A stretch of 64,000 nt of DNA from Nitrospiraceae bacterium (lineage in GTDB: Bacteria > Nitrospirota > Nitrospiria > Nitrospirales > Nitrospiraceae): NCBI GenBank assembly GCA_009692155.1, contig SHZW01000010.1, positions 1 to 64,000 of the forward strand, written 5' to 3'. Below are positions 7,573-15,952 of this stretch, piece after piece; the first letter of the stretch is position 1, and each line of letters begins with the position of its first letter. Made by a program: the position numbers and the translations under genes. The notes beneath the pieces are model-generated. The model was given only the letters and a program-made list of their open reading frames with translations, searched no databases and was not told the origin of the DNA.

Positions 7573-9129
7573 CTACACGCCGTCTTGTCGTTCCGTGCGC
7601 AGCGGATGGAATTGTTCCTCCATCGGCTCCGCGCAGCAAAACCAGGGTTCGGTGAGCCGAGGTGGCCGAGCCCGTTTCTGCAGGCGCGCACGTGGCACAG
7701 CGGAGACCGGCGGCTGACGGTCGGCGACGCTGTAGGCGAATCCCCGGAGGCGGTCGAACGTGACCGCCGGATCTTCGCCGGAGCGGGCCGCTTCCTTCAC
7801 CATCACACTGACTCTCTGATGAAGCTGGTCCATGCGAAGGTCGGGATGCGTCCACCGATACTGGAATCCTGCCTGGTCGAGCGGGCCCAAAAATTTCCGG
7901 ATCGGAGCCGACGCATCTCCAGACAGCCCGGTCGGATGGAGCAGCGCGGATCCAGGCGGGATCAGGAGGCGGATTGTGTACTGCACCGTGTCCACCGCAT
8001 CGATCAGGTCGTTGGACTCGATGATGTCGAACATCTCGAGGTAATCCTCGAGGGTCGTCCACGGCGTGAACGCTACCAGCGATGGGCGCAAGGTGATTCC
8101 AGCCGTCCGGACAATCTCGAGCGCGGTGATGACGTCGGCGCGTGTGTGTCCCTTCGCGAGATGCGCCAGCACGGTGTCGCTGAAGGATTCCACGGCGGAG
8201 ACCATGAAGACGCAGCCAAGGGCTCCCAGTTCGGAGAAGAGTGCATGGTGTTTCAGGACATGCTCGATCTTTGCCGTGAAGTCGAAGGTCATGTGAGGAA
8301 ACTCGGCGTGCATGACGCGGACGATGCTGCGCGCGTGGCCAGGGCCGTTGAGGAAGTCGGGATCGCCGAACGTGATGTGGGTCGCGCCGGCGCGGACCTG
8401 CCGCCGAATGTCTTCCAGCACGGCCTCCTCAGGGAAAACGAAGAACCGGCCTTCGTAAACCGGCACGATGGGGCAATGGAGGCAGTGGTGCAAACACCCG
8501 CGGCTGGCCTCCACGTATCCGACCACGTGCTGATCGCCGTTGCGCTCGAGTCGAGCGTACCGGTCCAGTCCGGGCAGCCCGTTGCGGCTGGGCACTGGAA
8601 AGCGCACCGGGGGACGCTTCAGAAGAGGACCGACAATCTGCTCGCGAAGGCTCACGCCTTCGAGATCATGGGTCCGATCGCCGCGTGTCCCCACTGCCTC
8701 AAGCGCCTCGACGAGGTTGACGAGTGGAATCTCGTATTCTCCGCCGATGACCGAGTCGGCCACGTGTTGAAGGAGATGCTCGGCATTGAGCGAGGCGTAG
8801 AGGCCGTAGAAGCAGATGTGGCAGGTCGGATTGGTCGTGCGGATCAACTCGGCCACGCGGACGCCGAGCCGCAGGGCGGTGTGCATCGGCACAGAAATCC
8901 CGACGAACCGGGCCTGCCGGACGCGCTCCTCATCAAACATCTCGACGGCGATGTCCAGCGCAGCGGGCACATAGCCCGCCTGCTCAAGAAACCCGATCGG
9001 CTGGGCGAGGCCGATCGGCTGGTGGCCGAGTTCGTAACACGAGATCAGCAGAATGGCGCCCGGTTGCTGCAGTGACCGCGGTTCCTCATCCGTCACGCCG
9101 GGGGGGCGGTGCTGGACGCTCAACGCCAC
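7573..9129 (-). CDS. CCAEP-tail B12-binding-type radical SAM protein
   Basis: Radical SAM enzyme of about 518 residues. Residues 25-170 resemble a cobalamin-binding (B12) domain (ILLISCYELGHQPIGLAQP, FVGISVPMHTALRLG). The radical SAM core follows, with the 4Fe-4S motif CLHHCLHC (CxxxCxxC) near residue 220, GDPDFLNGPGHA and FTAKIEH. The extreme C-terminus carries WFCCAEP, the mark of the 'CUAEP/CCAEP-tail radical SAM (seleno)protein' family, in which some members encode selenocysteine at one of these Cys positions; here both are TGC (7633-7638). The substrate is unknown. It starts with GTG at 9129, 10 bases after a tiny upstream ORF, and leads a probable operon with DUF169 and ATP-grasp genes. 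Confidence 0.85.
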   Translation of the reverse strand: MALSVQHRPPGVTDEEPRSLQQPGAILLISCYELGHQPIGLAQPIGFLEQAGYVPAALDIAVEMFDEERVRQARFVGISVPMHTALRLGVRVAELIRTTNPTCHICFYGLYASLNAEHLLQHVADSVIGGEYEIPLVNLVEALEAVGTRGDRTHDLEGVSLREQIVGPLLKRPPVRFPVPSRNGLPGLDRYARLERNGDQHVVGYVEASRGCLHHCLHCPIVPVYEGRFFVFPEEAVLEDIRRQVRAGATHITFGDPDFLNGPGHARSIVRVMHAEFPHMTFDFTAKIEHVLKHHALFSELGALGCVFMVSAVESFSDTVLAHLAKGHTRADVITALEIVRTAGITLRPSLVAFTPWTTLEDYLEMFDIIESNDLIDAVDTVQYTIRLLIPPGSALLHPTGLSGDASAPIRKFLGPLDQAGFQYRWTHPDLRMDQLHQRVSVMVKEAARSGEDPAVTFDRLRGFAYSVADRQPPVSAVPRARLQKRARPPRLTEPWFCCAEPMEEQFHPLRTERQDGV

Positions 9130-9139
9130 GGCGTGCTCC

Positions 9140-9290
9140 TCAGTCTCTCTCTTTGTTCTTGTTCCCCTTTACGGCCTTCTTGATCGCACCCGCCACCTTG
9201 CCGGTCGCGTTGGGGGATTTCGTTTTCGACCATGTTGCCGACGCTCATCATGGTCTCCATGACCCCAGGAATCTGCGGGTCTGTCGACAT
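9140..9290 (-). pseudogene. Small basic-tailed ORF, frameshifted, upstream of radical SAM gene
   Basis: Reading from ATG 9290 gives an acidic, Met-rich start (MSTDPQIPGVMETMMSVGN). After the run of five Gs at 9212-9216 (Cs on the coding strand), a different frame gives ATGKVAGAIKKAVKGNKNK and a TGA at 9140. Removing one base from that run fuses the two into a 49-residue peptide whose stop lies 10 bases before the radical SAM start. This may be a small protein of the same operon, conceivably a substrate peptide. No good ribosome binding site is visible, so it remains tentative. Confidence 0.35.
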
Positions 9291-9508
9291 GAGGTGATCG
9301 ATGATGAGCCTGGCTCAGCTGTAGCCAATCCCACAGCCCGCCTGGTGCACACTCTGGCCCTGCCATCAGTGCCCTCGCGTAATACGATTTCAGCCATGGC
9401 CAATTCTTTTTCGATTTGCTCAGACCGATTCATGCAAACAATGCGTGCGGTGGATACTAGAGAGGATATCAAAGGCTTGGTCATTCTTGTCAATCGAATA
9501 GAAGACGA

Positions 9509-9568
9509 GCCACGCTCTCCAAATGTTCGCGCCGTTTCCGCATCGATCGGTTCTCTGCTCGCCACTGA
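9509..9568 (+). pseudogene. C-terminal remnant of a lipoprotein paralogue
   Basis: The 60 bases match the last 20 codons of the lipoprotein gene at 3789-3848 at 48 positions by eye. The frame is conserved and encodes ATLSKCSRRFRIDRFSARH, ending at the same TGA. Upstream, a TAG interrupts this frame about 70 bases earlier, so only a tail survives. Apart from this and the small ORF above, I see nothing else in the interval from 9291 to 9696. Confidence 0.45.
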
Positions 9569-9696
9569 CGCTCCAAAAAATCTGTTTTGGGCCTCAACCC
9601 GTCCAAACACGCCCAAATCGGCCCAGACCAGATTGACGCGTCTTCGTCGGTTGTGTATAACTGAGCACCGATTGTGAACGTTGATATCGGTGTCTG

Positions 9697-10797
9697 ATGC
9701 AACCACGTGAGTTCCATGACGGCGCGCAGGACGGGCTCGAAGCCCTGGAGCCGCTCAATCCCGACAACATCAAAACCTTTTCCGATCTCCTCGTTGCGAT
9801 GAGGAAGACCGCGTTCGGCGGGCGCCGTCTCGGCGAAGCCTACGAGGTCCTCAGTGCGATGATCGAGGATCCGGACTGCACCGTCGTTATGACTCTGTCC
9901 GGCGCCATGACGATCGCCAAGATGGGGCGGATCATCGCCACGATGATCGATCGCGGGATGGTGCACGTCATCGTCTCCACCGGCGCCTTGATCGCGCACG
10001 GGCTCAGTGAGTCGGTCGGCAAGACGCATTACCGCCACGATCCGAACGTGAGCGACGAGGAGTTGTTCCAGAAGGGCTATAACCGCGTGTACGACACGCT
10101 CGAGATGGAAGCGAATCTGGATTATGTGGAGCACGTCGTCGCGCAGACGATGAAGCGGATCAATATGGACCAGCCGATGTCGTCGGAACTGTTGACGCGT
10201 GAGGTCGGCAAGACGTTGGTGGACGAGCATGAAGGCGTCGGCATTCTCAAAAGCGCATATCAGAAAAAAGTTCCGGTCTATATCCCGGCGTTCACGGACT
10301 CCGAGATGGGCCTCGACGTGGCGACCTGGGCCATGCGGCAGAACCTCGACCAGGCCCGCAGCGAAGGCAAGGGCGGCGATCGTGACGTGCTGCGCGCGCT
10401 GTATAAATATCGCCCGACCTTCAATCCGTACCTGGACCTGAACAGCTACACGGAAAAATTGCTCTCCGCGAAGCGGCTCGGCATCTTCACGATCGGCGGC
10501 GGCGTGCCGCGCAACTGGGCGCAGCAGGTGGCCCCGTATGTGGAGATCGGAAATCTGAGATGGGGGCTAGACGTGAAGCCGCCGCGCTTCCAATACTGCG
10601 TGCGCATCTGCCCCGAGCCAGACTACTGGGGTGGGCTCAGCGGCTGCACCTATACGGAAGGCATCTCCTGGGGCAAATTCGTGCCGGCGGATGAAGGCGG
10701 CCGGTTTGCCGAGGTGCTCAGCGATGCCACGGTGGTCTGGCCGCTCTTGATGATGGGCCTGCTGGAACGACTCGACAAGAAGCGCAAGTCTTCCTGA
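9697..10797 (+). CDS. Deoxyhypusine synthase-like protein (probable homospermidine-type synthase)
   Basis: NAD-dependent aminobutyl-transfer enzyme of the deoxyhypusine synthase fold, about 366 residues. Visible elements are VVMTLSGAMTIAKMGRI, the HVIVSTGALIAHGL nucleotide-binding region, VYIPAFTDSEMG, FTIGGGVPRNWAQQ and EGISWGKF, whose lysine matches the catalytic Lys of the eukaryotic enzyme. Bacteria lack eIF5A, so bacterial homologues are thought to transfer the aminobutyl group to putrescine, making homospermidine. The arginine decarboxylase and agmatinase genes 3-4 kb downstream would supply putrescine, which supports that reading. Activity is inferred. Confidence 0.85.
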   Translation: MQPREFHDGAQDGLEALEPLNPDNIKTFSDLLVAMRKTAFGGRRLGEAYEVLSAMIEDPDCTVVMTLSGAMTIAKMGRIIATMIDRGMVHVIVSTGALIAHGLSESVGKTHYRHDPNVSDEELFQKGYNRVYDTLEMEANLDYVEHVVAQTMKRINMDQPMSSELLTREVGKTLVDEHEGVGILKSAYQKKVPVYIPAFTDSEMGLDVATWAMRQNLDQARSEGKGGDRDVLRALYKYRPTFNPYLDLNSYTEKLLSAKRLGIFTIGGGVPRNWAQQVAPYVEIGNLRWGLDVKPPRFQYCVRICPEPDYWGGLSGCTYTEGISWGKFVPADEGGRFAEVLSDATVVWPLLMMGLLERLDKKRKSS

Positions 10798-10833
10798 CCT
10801 CTTTCCAGTCGAACGCACTGTAAGGACATTCGC

Positions 10834-11553
10834 ATGGACACCTCCTCGCCATCTCTTCGCGTCGCGCTGTTCGCGGTCGGCACCGTGGCGGTGATCGGCG
10901 TGGTGGTCGTGGCGAGCCTGCTCTTTTTTCGGCGCGACGCCTCGGTGATGACGTCCGAGGCAGCCGTCAACCGGCCGGAATCGTCGACGGACCGGCTCTG
11001 GCAGCCTGACGGCCGGACGCGCGGCAATCCGAACGCGCCGGTCACGATGATCGAGTATTCCGATTTCACCTGCGGCTACTGCGTGAAGTTTTTCCGGGAC
11101 ACCTGGCCGCGCCTCCGGGAGAAATATGTGGAGACCGGCAAGGTCCGGCTTCTGTACCGGGACTATCCGCGCGATCCGGACGGCCCGGCCATGACGGCGG
11201 CGATCGCGGCGCGCTGCGCCGGGGACCAGGGCCGCTATTGGGACATGCACGACCGGCTCTTCGCCGGCAGGATCGAAACGGACACGATACGGGCGCACGC
11301 GAAGACGATCGGGCTGAACCAGCCGGCGTTCGCGGCCTGTCTCCGGGACGCGCCGCACCGGACGGAAATTTTACAGGACAAGGAAGACGGGATCAGAATC
11401 GGGTTTGTCGGCACGCCCGGCTTCATCCTGATGCGCACCGGGCAGGGGGGGAAAGAAAAACCCATCGGATTGCCCGGCGCCTTTCCGGTCGGCGTGTTCG
11501 AACAGGAAATTGATCGCCTGCTGAAATTGTCAGAGGCCAAGAACAAGGGTTGA
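10834..11553 (+). CDS. DsbA-family thioredoxin-fold protein
   Basis: Membrane-anchored or secreted thiol oxidoreductase/isomerase. A single N-terminal membrane helix (ALFAVGTVAVIGVVVVASLL, residues about 10-30) is followed by a DsbA-type thioredoxin fold from residue 65: APVTMIEYSDFTCGYCVKFF with a CGYC active site, RLLYRDYPRDPDGP, and the cis-Pro region GFVGTPGFILM. It begins 37 bases after the deoxyhypusine synthase-like gene. The likely role is disulfide formation or repair in the periplasm; no dedicated redox partner is adjacent. Confidence 0.88.
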   Translation: MDTSSPSLRVALFAVGTVAVIGVVVVASLLFFRRDASVMTSEAAVNRPESSTDRLWQPDGRTRGNPNAPVTMIEYSDFTCGYCVKFFRDTWPRLREKYVETGKVRLLYRDYPRDPDGPAMTAAIAARCAGDQGRYWDMHDRLFAGRIETDTIRAHAKTIGLNQPAFAACLRDAPHRTEILQDKEDGIRIGFVGTPGFILMRTGQGGKEKPIGLPGAFPVGVFEQEIDRLLKLSEAKNKG

Positions 11554-11614
11554 ATTCCATTGCGCGGAAGCCTATCCTTGAATCCATCCAGTTTATCGAA
11601 AGGGAACACGAACC

Positions 11615-11893
11615 ATGTTCGAGCGACAAACATTTTGGCCGGTTGAATGCGAAGCGGGAGAGCCGGATCTTCTGGTGTGCATGTCGTGCCTGAACGAAGT
11701 GTTCAAGCGGAAGGTTCCGATGCCGGATTGCCCCGCCTGCCACGGCGTGTCAACGTATGAAGCGTTCACGCTGGAGGCCATTCGTGACTGGGGCACGGAC
11801 CCGTTGATCGAGAAAGCCGTGCGTGCCAACGCCGAGGTCGAACAGCCGGTCCCGTCCACGCCTGCGCTGGGCCTCGAGTTGCCCGCCGAATAA
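11615..11893 (+). CDS. Small zinc-ribbon-like hypothetical protein
   Basis: 92 residues without a signal peptide. Two Cys pairs, CMSC and CPAC (residues about 22-42), are arranged like a small zinc ribbon, preceded by an ECEAGEPDLLV segment and followed by an acidic helix and a Pro/Ala-rich tail. No family is recognised. It lies between the DsbA-like gene and the aldehyde dehydrogenase gene on the same strand, with 61 and 25 bases between them, so co-transcription is plausible. Confidence 0.6.
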   Translation: MFERQTFWPVECEAGEPDLLVCMSCLNEVFKRKVPMPDCPACHGVSTYEAFTLEAIRDWGTDPLIEKAVRANAEVEQPVPSTPALGLELPAE

Positions 11894-11918
11894 CGAATCC
11901 CAACAGAGGCCGTTTCTT

Positions 11919-13346
11919 GTGGGAGCTGCACGACCCTTCCTGATCGGCAACCAGTGGCGCCAGGCCGCCACGACCGCCACCATCCGTAATCCGTATAATG
12001 GAAAGCCCGTCGCGGACGTGTGCCTGGCCGGCAAGGCCGAGGCGGACGAGGCGGCGGCGCGCGCCATCGAGGCGTTTCCCGCCATGCGGCTCCTCCCGGC
12101 CCATGCCCGCGCCGAGGCGCTGCTGAAGATCGCCGGCCGGCTGGCCGTCCGGCAGGAAGAGATCGCCCACACGATGACGGCGGAGTCCGGCAAGCCGATC
12201 GCCGATGCGCGGCGCGAAGTCGGGCGCGCGGTGCAGACCTTCACCATCGCGGCGGAAGAGGCCAAGCGGATTTCCGGCGACGTGATTCCGATGGATCTTA
12301 CGCCGGGCATGGAGCAGCACGTCAGCGTCGTCCGGCGCGTTCCGATCGGGCCGGTGCTCGGCATCACGCCGTTTAATTTTCCCCTCAACCTGGTCGCGCA
12401 TAAAGTGGCGCCCTGCCTGGCAGCAGGCAATCCGATGGTCCTCAAGCCGGCGCCGCAGACGCCGCTCACGGCGTTGCTGCTGGCCGAAATAGTCCTGGAA
12501 ACGGGCCTGCCGCCGGGAGCGCTGAGCGTCGTGCCGTGCGAGAACGCCGTGGCCGAGCAAATGGTGACGGACGAGCGGTTCAAAGTTCTGAGTTTTACCG
12601 GCAGCGCGGCGGTCGGCTGGATGCTGAAAGCCAAGAGCGGGAAAAAGCGCGTGCTGCTGGAACTGGGCGGCAACGCCGGCGTGATCGTGGAGCCGGATGC
12701 CGATGTGGAATTGGCGGCGACCCGGTGCGCCGTCGGCGGCTACGCCTATTCGGGGCAGACCTGCATTTCGGTCCAACGGGTGTTCGTGCACGAGTCGGTC
12801 CATGACCGCTTCGTCGAGCAATTCGTCGCGCGCGTCGCGGCGCTCAAGGCCGGCGACCCGGCGGACGAAGCGACCGTGATCGGACCGCTGATCGACGAGG
12901 CGGCGGCCAAACGGGTGGAACAGTGGATTCAGGAGGCGGCGGCGCAGGGCGCGCGCGTGCTGACCGGAGGGAAACGCGCCGGGTCGGTCGTTGAGGCGAC
13001 GGTGCTGGCGAACGTGACGCCGGCGATGAAAGTCTCGTGCCGCGAAGTCTTCGGCCCGGTGGTCACGGTGTCGCGCTACAAGGACTTCGCCGCCGCGCTG
13101 GCGGCGCTCAACGATTCCGATTATGGGCTGCAGGCGGGCCTGTTCACCCGCGACATCAACCGCATCTTTCGCGCGTATCGCGAACTGGAGGTGGGCGCGG
13201 TGCTGGCGAACGAGATTCCGACGTTCCGCGCCGAGCACATGCCGTACGGCGGCGTGAAGGATTCGGGTCTCGGCCGCGAAGGCGTGCGGTACGCGATCGA
13301 GGAAATGACCGAGCCCAAATTGTTGATTCTCAATCTGAAGGATTAA
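11919..13346 (+). CDS. NAD(P)-dependent aldehyde dehydrogenase
   Basis: Aldehyde dehydrogenase superfamily enzyme of about 475 residues, oxidising an aldehyde to the acid with NAD(P)+. I choose GTG 11919, which gives the family length and the usual opening (ARPFLIGNQW); the longer in-frame start overlaps the previous gene. Motifs: GITPFNFPLNLVAHKVAPCL, FTGSAAVGW, the general-base Glu in LELGG, the catalytic Cys in SGQTCISVQRV, and EVFGPVV. The form resembles the broad lactaldehyde/glyceraldehyde-3-phosphate/succinate-semialdehyde group; the substrate cannot be assigned. Its position in a polyamine block makes an aminoaldehyde possible, but this is only contextual. Confidence 0.9.
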   Translation: MGAARPFLIGNQWRQAATTATIRNPYNGKPVADVCLAGKAEADEAAARAIEAFPAMRLLPAHARAEALLKIAGRLAVRQEEIAHTMTAESGKPIADARREVGRAVQTFTIAAEEAKRISGDVIPMDLTPGMEQHVSVVRRVPIGPVLGITPFNFPLNLVAHKVAPCLAAGNPMVLKPAPQTPLTALLLAEIVLETGLPPGALSVVPCENAVAEQMVTDERFKVLSFTGSAAVGWMLKAKSGKKRVLLELGGNAGVIVEPDADVELAATRCAVGGYAYSGQTCISVQRVFVHESVHDRFVEQFVARVAALKAGDPADEATVIGPLIDEAAAKRVEQWIQEAAAQGARVLTGGKRAGSVVEATVLANVTPAMKVSCREVFGPVVTVSRYKDFAAALAALNDSDYGLQAGLFTRDINRIFRAYRELEVGAVLANEIPTFRAEHMPYGGVKDSGLGREGVRYAIEEMTEPKLLILNLKD

Positions 13347-13446
13347 TCGCGTTGTCTGCCGGCTTGCCGTGAGCAAGGGCGCCGAAAAAATCTACCCGCA
13401 CATATTGCAGAATCGGTCATAACTTGATACAACTGCGGCCCAGTAC

Positions 13447-13523
13447 AAGTGCTGAGTGCTGAGCGTTGAGTGCTAAGCCTCGGAACTCAGGACTCAGCAC
13501 TCAGGACTTTATACTCAGCACTG
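13447..13523. repeat. Minisatellite hairpin, word GTGCTGA/TCAGCAC
   Basis: The first arm (13447-13480) repeats GTGCTGAG-like words. After a few bases the second arm (13484-13523) repeats the complement (ACTCAGGACTCAGCACTCAG). Together they can fold into a long imperfect hairpin between the aldehyde dehydrogenase and arginine decarboxylase genes. Confidence 0.75.
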
Positions 13524-13542
13524 ACGGGAAAAGGGAGGCACG

Positions 13543-14115
13543 ATGGTTCCAACGCACATGTTTCTGAGCCGGGGCGTGGGAGTGCACCGGGAAAAACTGG
13601 CATCGTTCGAGGAAGCGCTGCGCAGTGCCGGCGTCGCCTACTGCAATCTGGTCAGCGTCTCCTCCATTTATCCGCCCAACTGCAAAATCGTTCCGAGAAG
13701 CCGCGGCGAGAAATTGCTCAACCCGGGTGAGATTACCCACTGCGTGATGGCCCGGTCGGAAACGAACGAACGGAATCGGTTGATCTCCGCTTCCATCGGC
13801 CTGGCGATTCCGACGGACCGGCGGACCTACGGCTATCTTTCCGAACATCACGCCTACGGCGAAACCGACGAGGAGTCGGGTGAATACACGGAAGACCTGG
13901 CCGCGCAGATGCTCGCGACCACCCTGGGCATCGAATTCGATTCCAACATTGCGTGGAAAGAGCGCGAGCAGGTGTTCAAAATGGGCGGCAAGATCGTCCG
14001 CACGCTCAATATCACCCAATCCGCGATCGGCAAGGCCAATCGCTGGACGACCGTCGTGGCCCTGGCGGTCTTCATCCCGCCGGAGAATTTTCCCGCCGCC
14101 ACACGCAAGAGGTAG
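13543..14115 (+). CDS. pdaD: Pyruvoyl-dependent arginine decarboxylase
   Basis: Converts arginine to agmatine and CO2, the first step of putrescine synthesis, using a pyruvoyl group formed by self-cleavage. The 190-residue protein contains VSVSSIYPPNCKIVPR, where cleavage at the Ser-Ser pair creates the pyruvoyl cofactor and two subunits. It also has HCVMARSETNERNRLISAS, GLAIP and YGYLSEHHAYGE, all typical of the PvlArgDC family. An AGGGAGG precedes the start. The agmatinase gene follows after three bases, so both steps are encoded by one transcript. Confidence 0.95.
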   Translation: MVPTHMFLSRGVGVHREKLASFEEALRSAGVAYCNLVSVSSIYPPNCKIVPRSRGEKLLNPGEITHCVMARSETNERNRLISASIGLAIPTDRRTYGYLSEHHAYGETDEESGEYTEDLAAQMLATTLGIEFDSNIAWKEREQVFKMGGKIVRTLNITQSAIGKANRWTTVVALAVFIPPENFPAATRKR

Positions 14116-14118
14116 GGC

Positions 14119-15075
14119 ATGACAGTGCCGGCGGGCTGGCTCGGCCAGGATCGGAATTTCCTCGGCATCGGCGAGCCTTGGTGCAACCCGGCACAGGCGG
14201 GTGTCTACGTGATGCCCGCGCCGTACGAACACACGTCCAGCTACATTCTAGGATCCGACAAGGGCCCCTCCGCGATCATCGAAGCCTCCCAACAGGTCGA
14301 ACTCTACGACGAAACGCTCGACTCCGAAATCTATCGGGACTGGGGCGGTGTCGCGACCGCCGCGCCGCTCGATCTCAAGGGCAAGGTGGACAAGGCGGCA
14401 GTGGAGGCCATCGAGGCCTTTGTCCAGCCGCACGTCAAGCCGGGCCGCCTCGTCGTGACGCTCACGGGCGAGCATACCGGCGCCCTGGGCGCGATCCGCG
14501 CGCACGCCAGGCAATGGCCCGATCTCTGCGTCGTGCAGATCGACGCGCACGGCGATCTCCGCCGGGCCTACCAGGACAATCCCTACAGCCACGCGAGCGT
14601 GATGGCCCGCGTCGTGCAGGATGGCCTGCCGCTCGTCCAGGTCGGCATCCGGTCCATTTCGCCCGAGGAAATCACCACGATCCGCAACACCAAAACCATC
14701 AGCACCTTTTTCGCCGCGCAGATTTGCGATCCCGGCGGGCCCTACAAGGGGCAGGCGGCCAAATGGGTGCCGGCAGTCGTGAAAGCCTGCAAGGGGCGTC
14801 CGGTCTATCTCACGTTCGATTGCGACGGACTCGACGCGTCATTAGTGCCGGCGTTGGGGACGCCGGAACCGGGCGGCCTTGGCTGGTACGACACGCTGGC
14901 GCTGGTCACCGCGCTGGCGAACGGGCCCGGCATCATCGGCATGGACATCAGCGAGATCGCGCCGATCGAGGGTTTTGTGGCGCCTCAATTCACCGTTGCG
15001 CGGCTGATCTACCGGATACTCGGCCGCATCCGCGCGGGACAGAAGCGGCCGCGGCGCGCGAAGCGCAGCCGGTGA
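14119..15075 (+). CDS. speB: Agmatinase (ureohydrolase family)
   Basis: Hydrolyses agmatine to putrescine and urea at a binuclear Mn centre. Of about 318 residues, the metal-binding stretches are GEHTGALGA (degenerate first His motif), DAHGDLR, and TFDCDGLDASLVPALGTPEPGG with the two Asp ligands. ISPEEI and MDISEIAP are also typical. The gene begins three bases after the arginine decarboxylase stop, implying coupled expression and an arginine-agmatine-putrescine route. Arginase cannot be excluded from sequence alone, but the neighbour makes agmatinase far more likely. Confidence 0.93.
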   Translation: MTVPAGWLGQDRNFLGIGEPWCNPAQAGVYVMPAPYEHTSSYILGSDKGPSAIIEASQQVELYDETLDSEIYRDWGGVATAAPLDLKGKVDKAAVEAIEAFVQPHVKPGRLVVTLTGEHTGALGAIRAHARQWPDLCVVQIDAHGDLRRAYQDNPYSHASVMARVVQDGLPLVQVGIRSISPEEITTIRNTKTISTFFAAQICDPGGPYKGQAAKWVPAVVKACKGRPVYLTFDCDGLDASLVPALGTPEPGGLGWYDTLALVTALANGPGIIGMDISEIAPIEGFVAPQFTVARLIYRILGRIRAGQKRPRRAKRSR

Positions 15076-15091
15076 CGGGTGATGAGCGACG

Positions 15092-15952
15092 ATGAAGAAG
15101 ACACCAGACAGGAACGAGAAGGCGAAACCATCCCGGCGCGTCCGTCTGTATCCCTCCGCTCGAACTTCCAAAACAGACCGTCCTCCTGATTCGTCACGCC
15201 ACGCGTCACCGGTCGTGAGCCACGCTCCCGGTGCCTGCCGCATAAACAAGTTTTTCACCCAGCAGGGGATCGGCTCGCGTCGCGAAGCCGATCAGTGGAT
15301 CGAGACCGGCCACATCACCATCAATGGCCGCGTCGCGAAACTCGGCGACCGGGTGGTGCCCGGCGACACCGTCGCCCGTGACGGCAAAGTGATCCCGTGG
15401 GGCAACCGGTCGGTCTACATCAAATTTCACAAGCCACTTGGCGTCACGACCACCTGCGAGCTGGATGTGCCGGACAACATTATCGCCTTCATCGGGCACG
15501 CGCAGCGGATTTTCCCCATCGGCCGTCTCGACAAGGATTCTTCCGGGTTGATCCTGCTGACGAACGACGGCGAGATCGTCAACAAGGTGCTGCGTGCCGA
15601 GCACGGCCATGAAAAAGAATACCTGGTGCAGGTGGATCGACCCTTCGATCAGACGTTTCTCGATCGCATGACCGGCGGGGTGGTCATTCTGGACAAAAAG
15701 ACGAAGCCGTGCATGGCCAGCTGGCGCGGGCCGCGGGAGTTTCGCCTCATTCTCACGGAGGGACGGAACCGGCAGATCCGGCGCATGTGCGAGGCGCTGG
15801 GCTATCGCGTGACGGCCCTCCACCGCGTCCGGATCATGAATATCACGATCGAAGGCCTGGCTGCCGGCCAGTGGAAAAATCTGGCCGGGCGCGAGCAGGA
15901 GGAATTGTTTGCGACGTTGCGGCGGTCTGAGCAGCAGGAGATGGACGCGTGA
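15092..15952 (+). CDS. rluF: 23S rRNA pseudouridine synthase, RluF type
   Basis: RsuA/RluB/E/F-family pseudouridine synthase, expected to modify 23S rRNA near position 2604. After an unusual 48-residue N-terminal extension come an S4 RNA-binding domain (RINKFFTQQGIGSRREADQW), the catalytic IGRLDKDSSGLILLTNDG (Asp nucleophile), and the C-terminal LTEGRNRQIRRMCEALGY and LHRVRIMNI motifs. The extension is encoded by inverted repeat-like DNA (GGTGACGGGTGATGAG near 15071 and CGTCACGCCACGCGTCACC near 15194), so the ancestral start was probably further in. The next gene starts inside its stop (GTGA). Confidence 0.9.
   Translation: MKKTPDRNEKAKPSRRVRLYPSARTSKTDRPPDSSRHASPVVSHAPGACRINKFFTQQGIGSRREADQWIETGHITINGRVAKLGDRVVPGDTVARDGKVIPWGNRSVYIKFHKPLGVTTTCELDVPDNIIAFIGHAQRIFPIGRLDKDSSGLILLTNDGEIVNKVLRAEHGHEKEYLVQVDRPFDQTFLDRMTGGVVILDKKTKPCMASWRGPREFRLILTEGRNRQIRRMCEALGYRVTALHRVRIMNITIEGLAAGQWKNLAGREQEELFATLRRSEQQEMDA

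Noticed and set aside
6865-9075. A 736-codon open frame on the + strand
   Set aside because: It is antisense to the radical SAM and DUF169 genes, which have clear family motifs. The long frame is a by-product of high GC.
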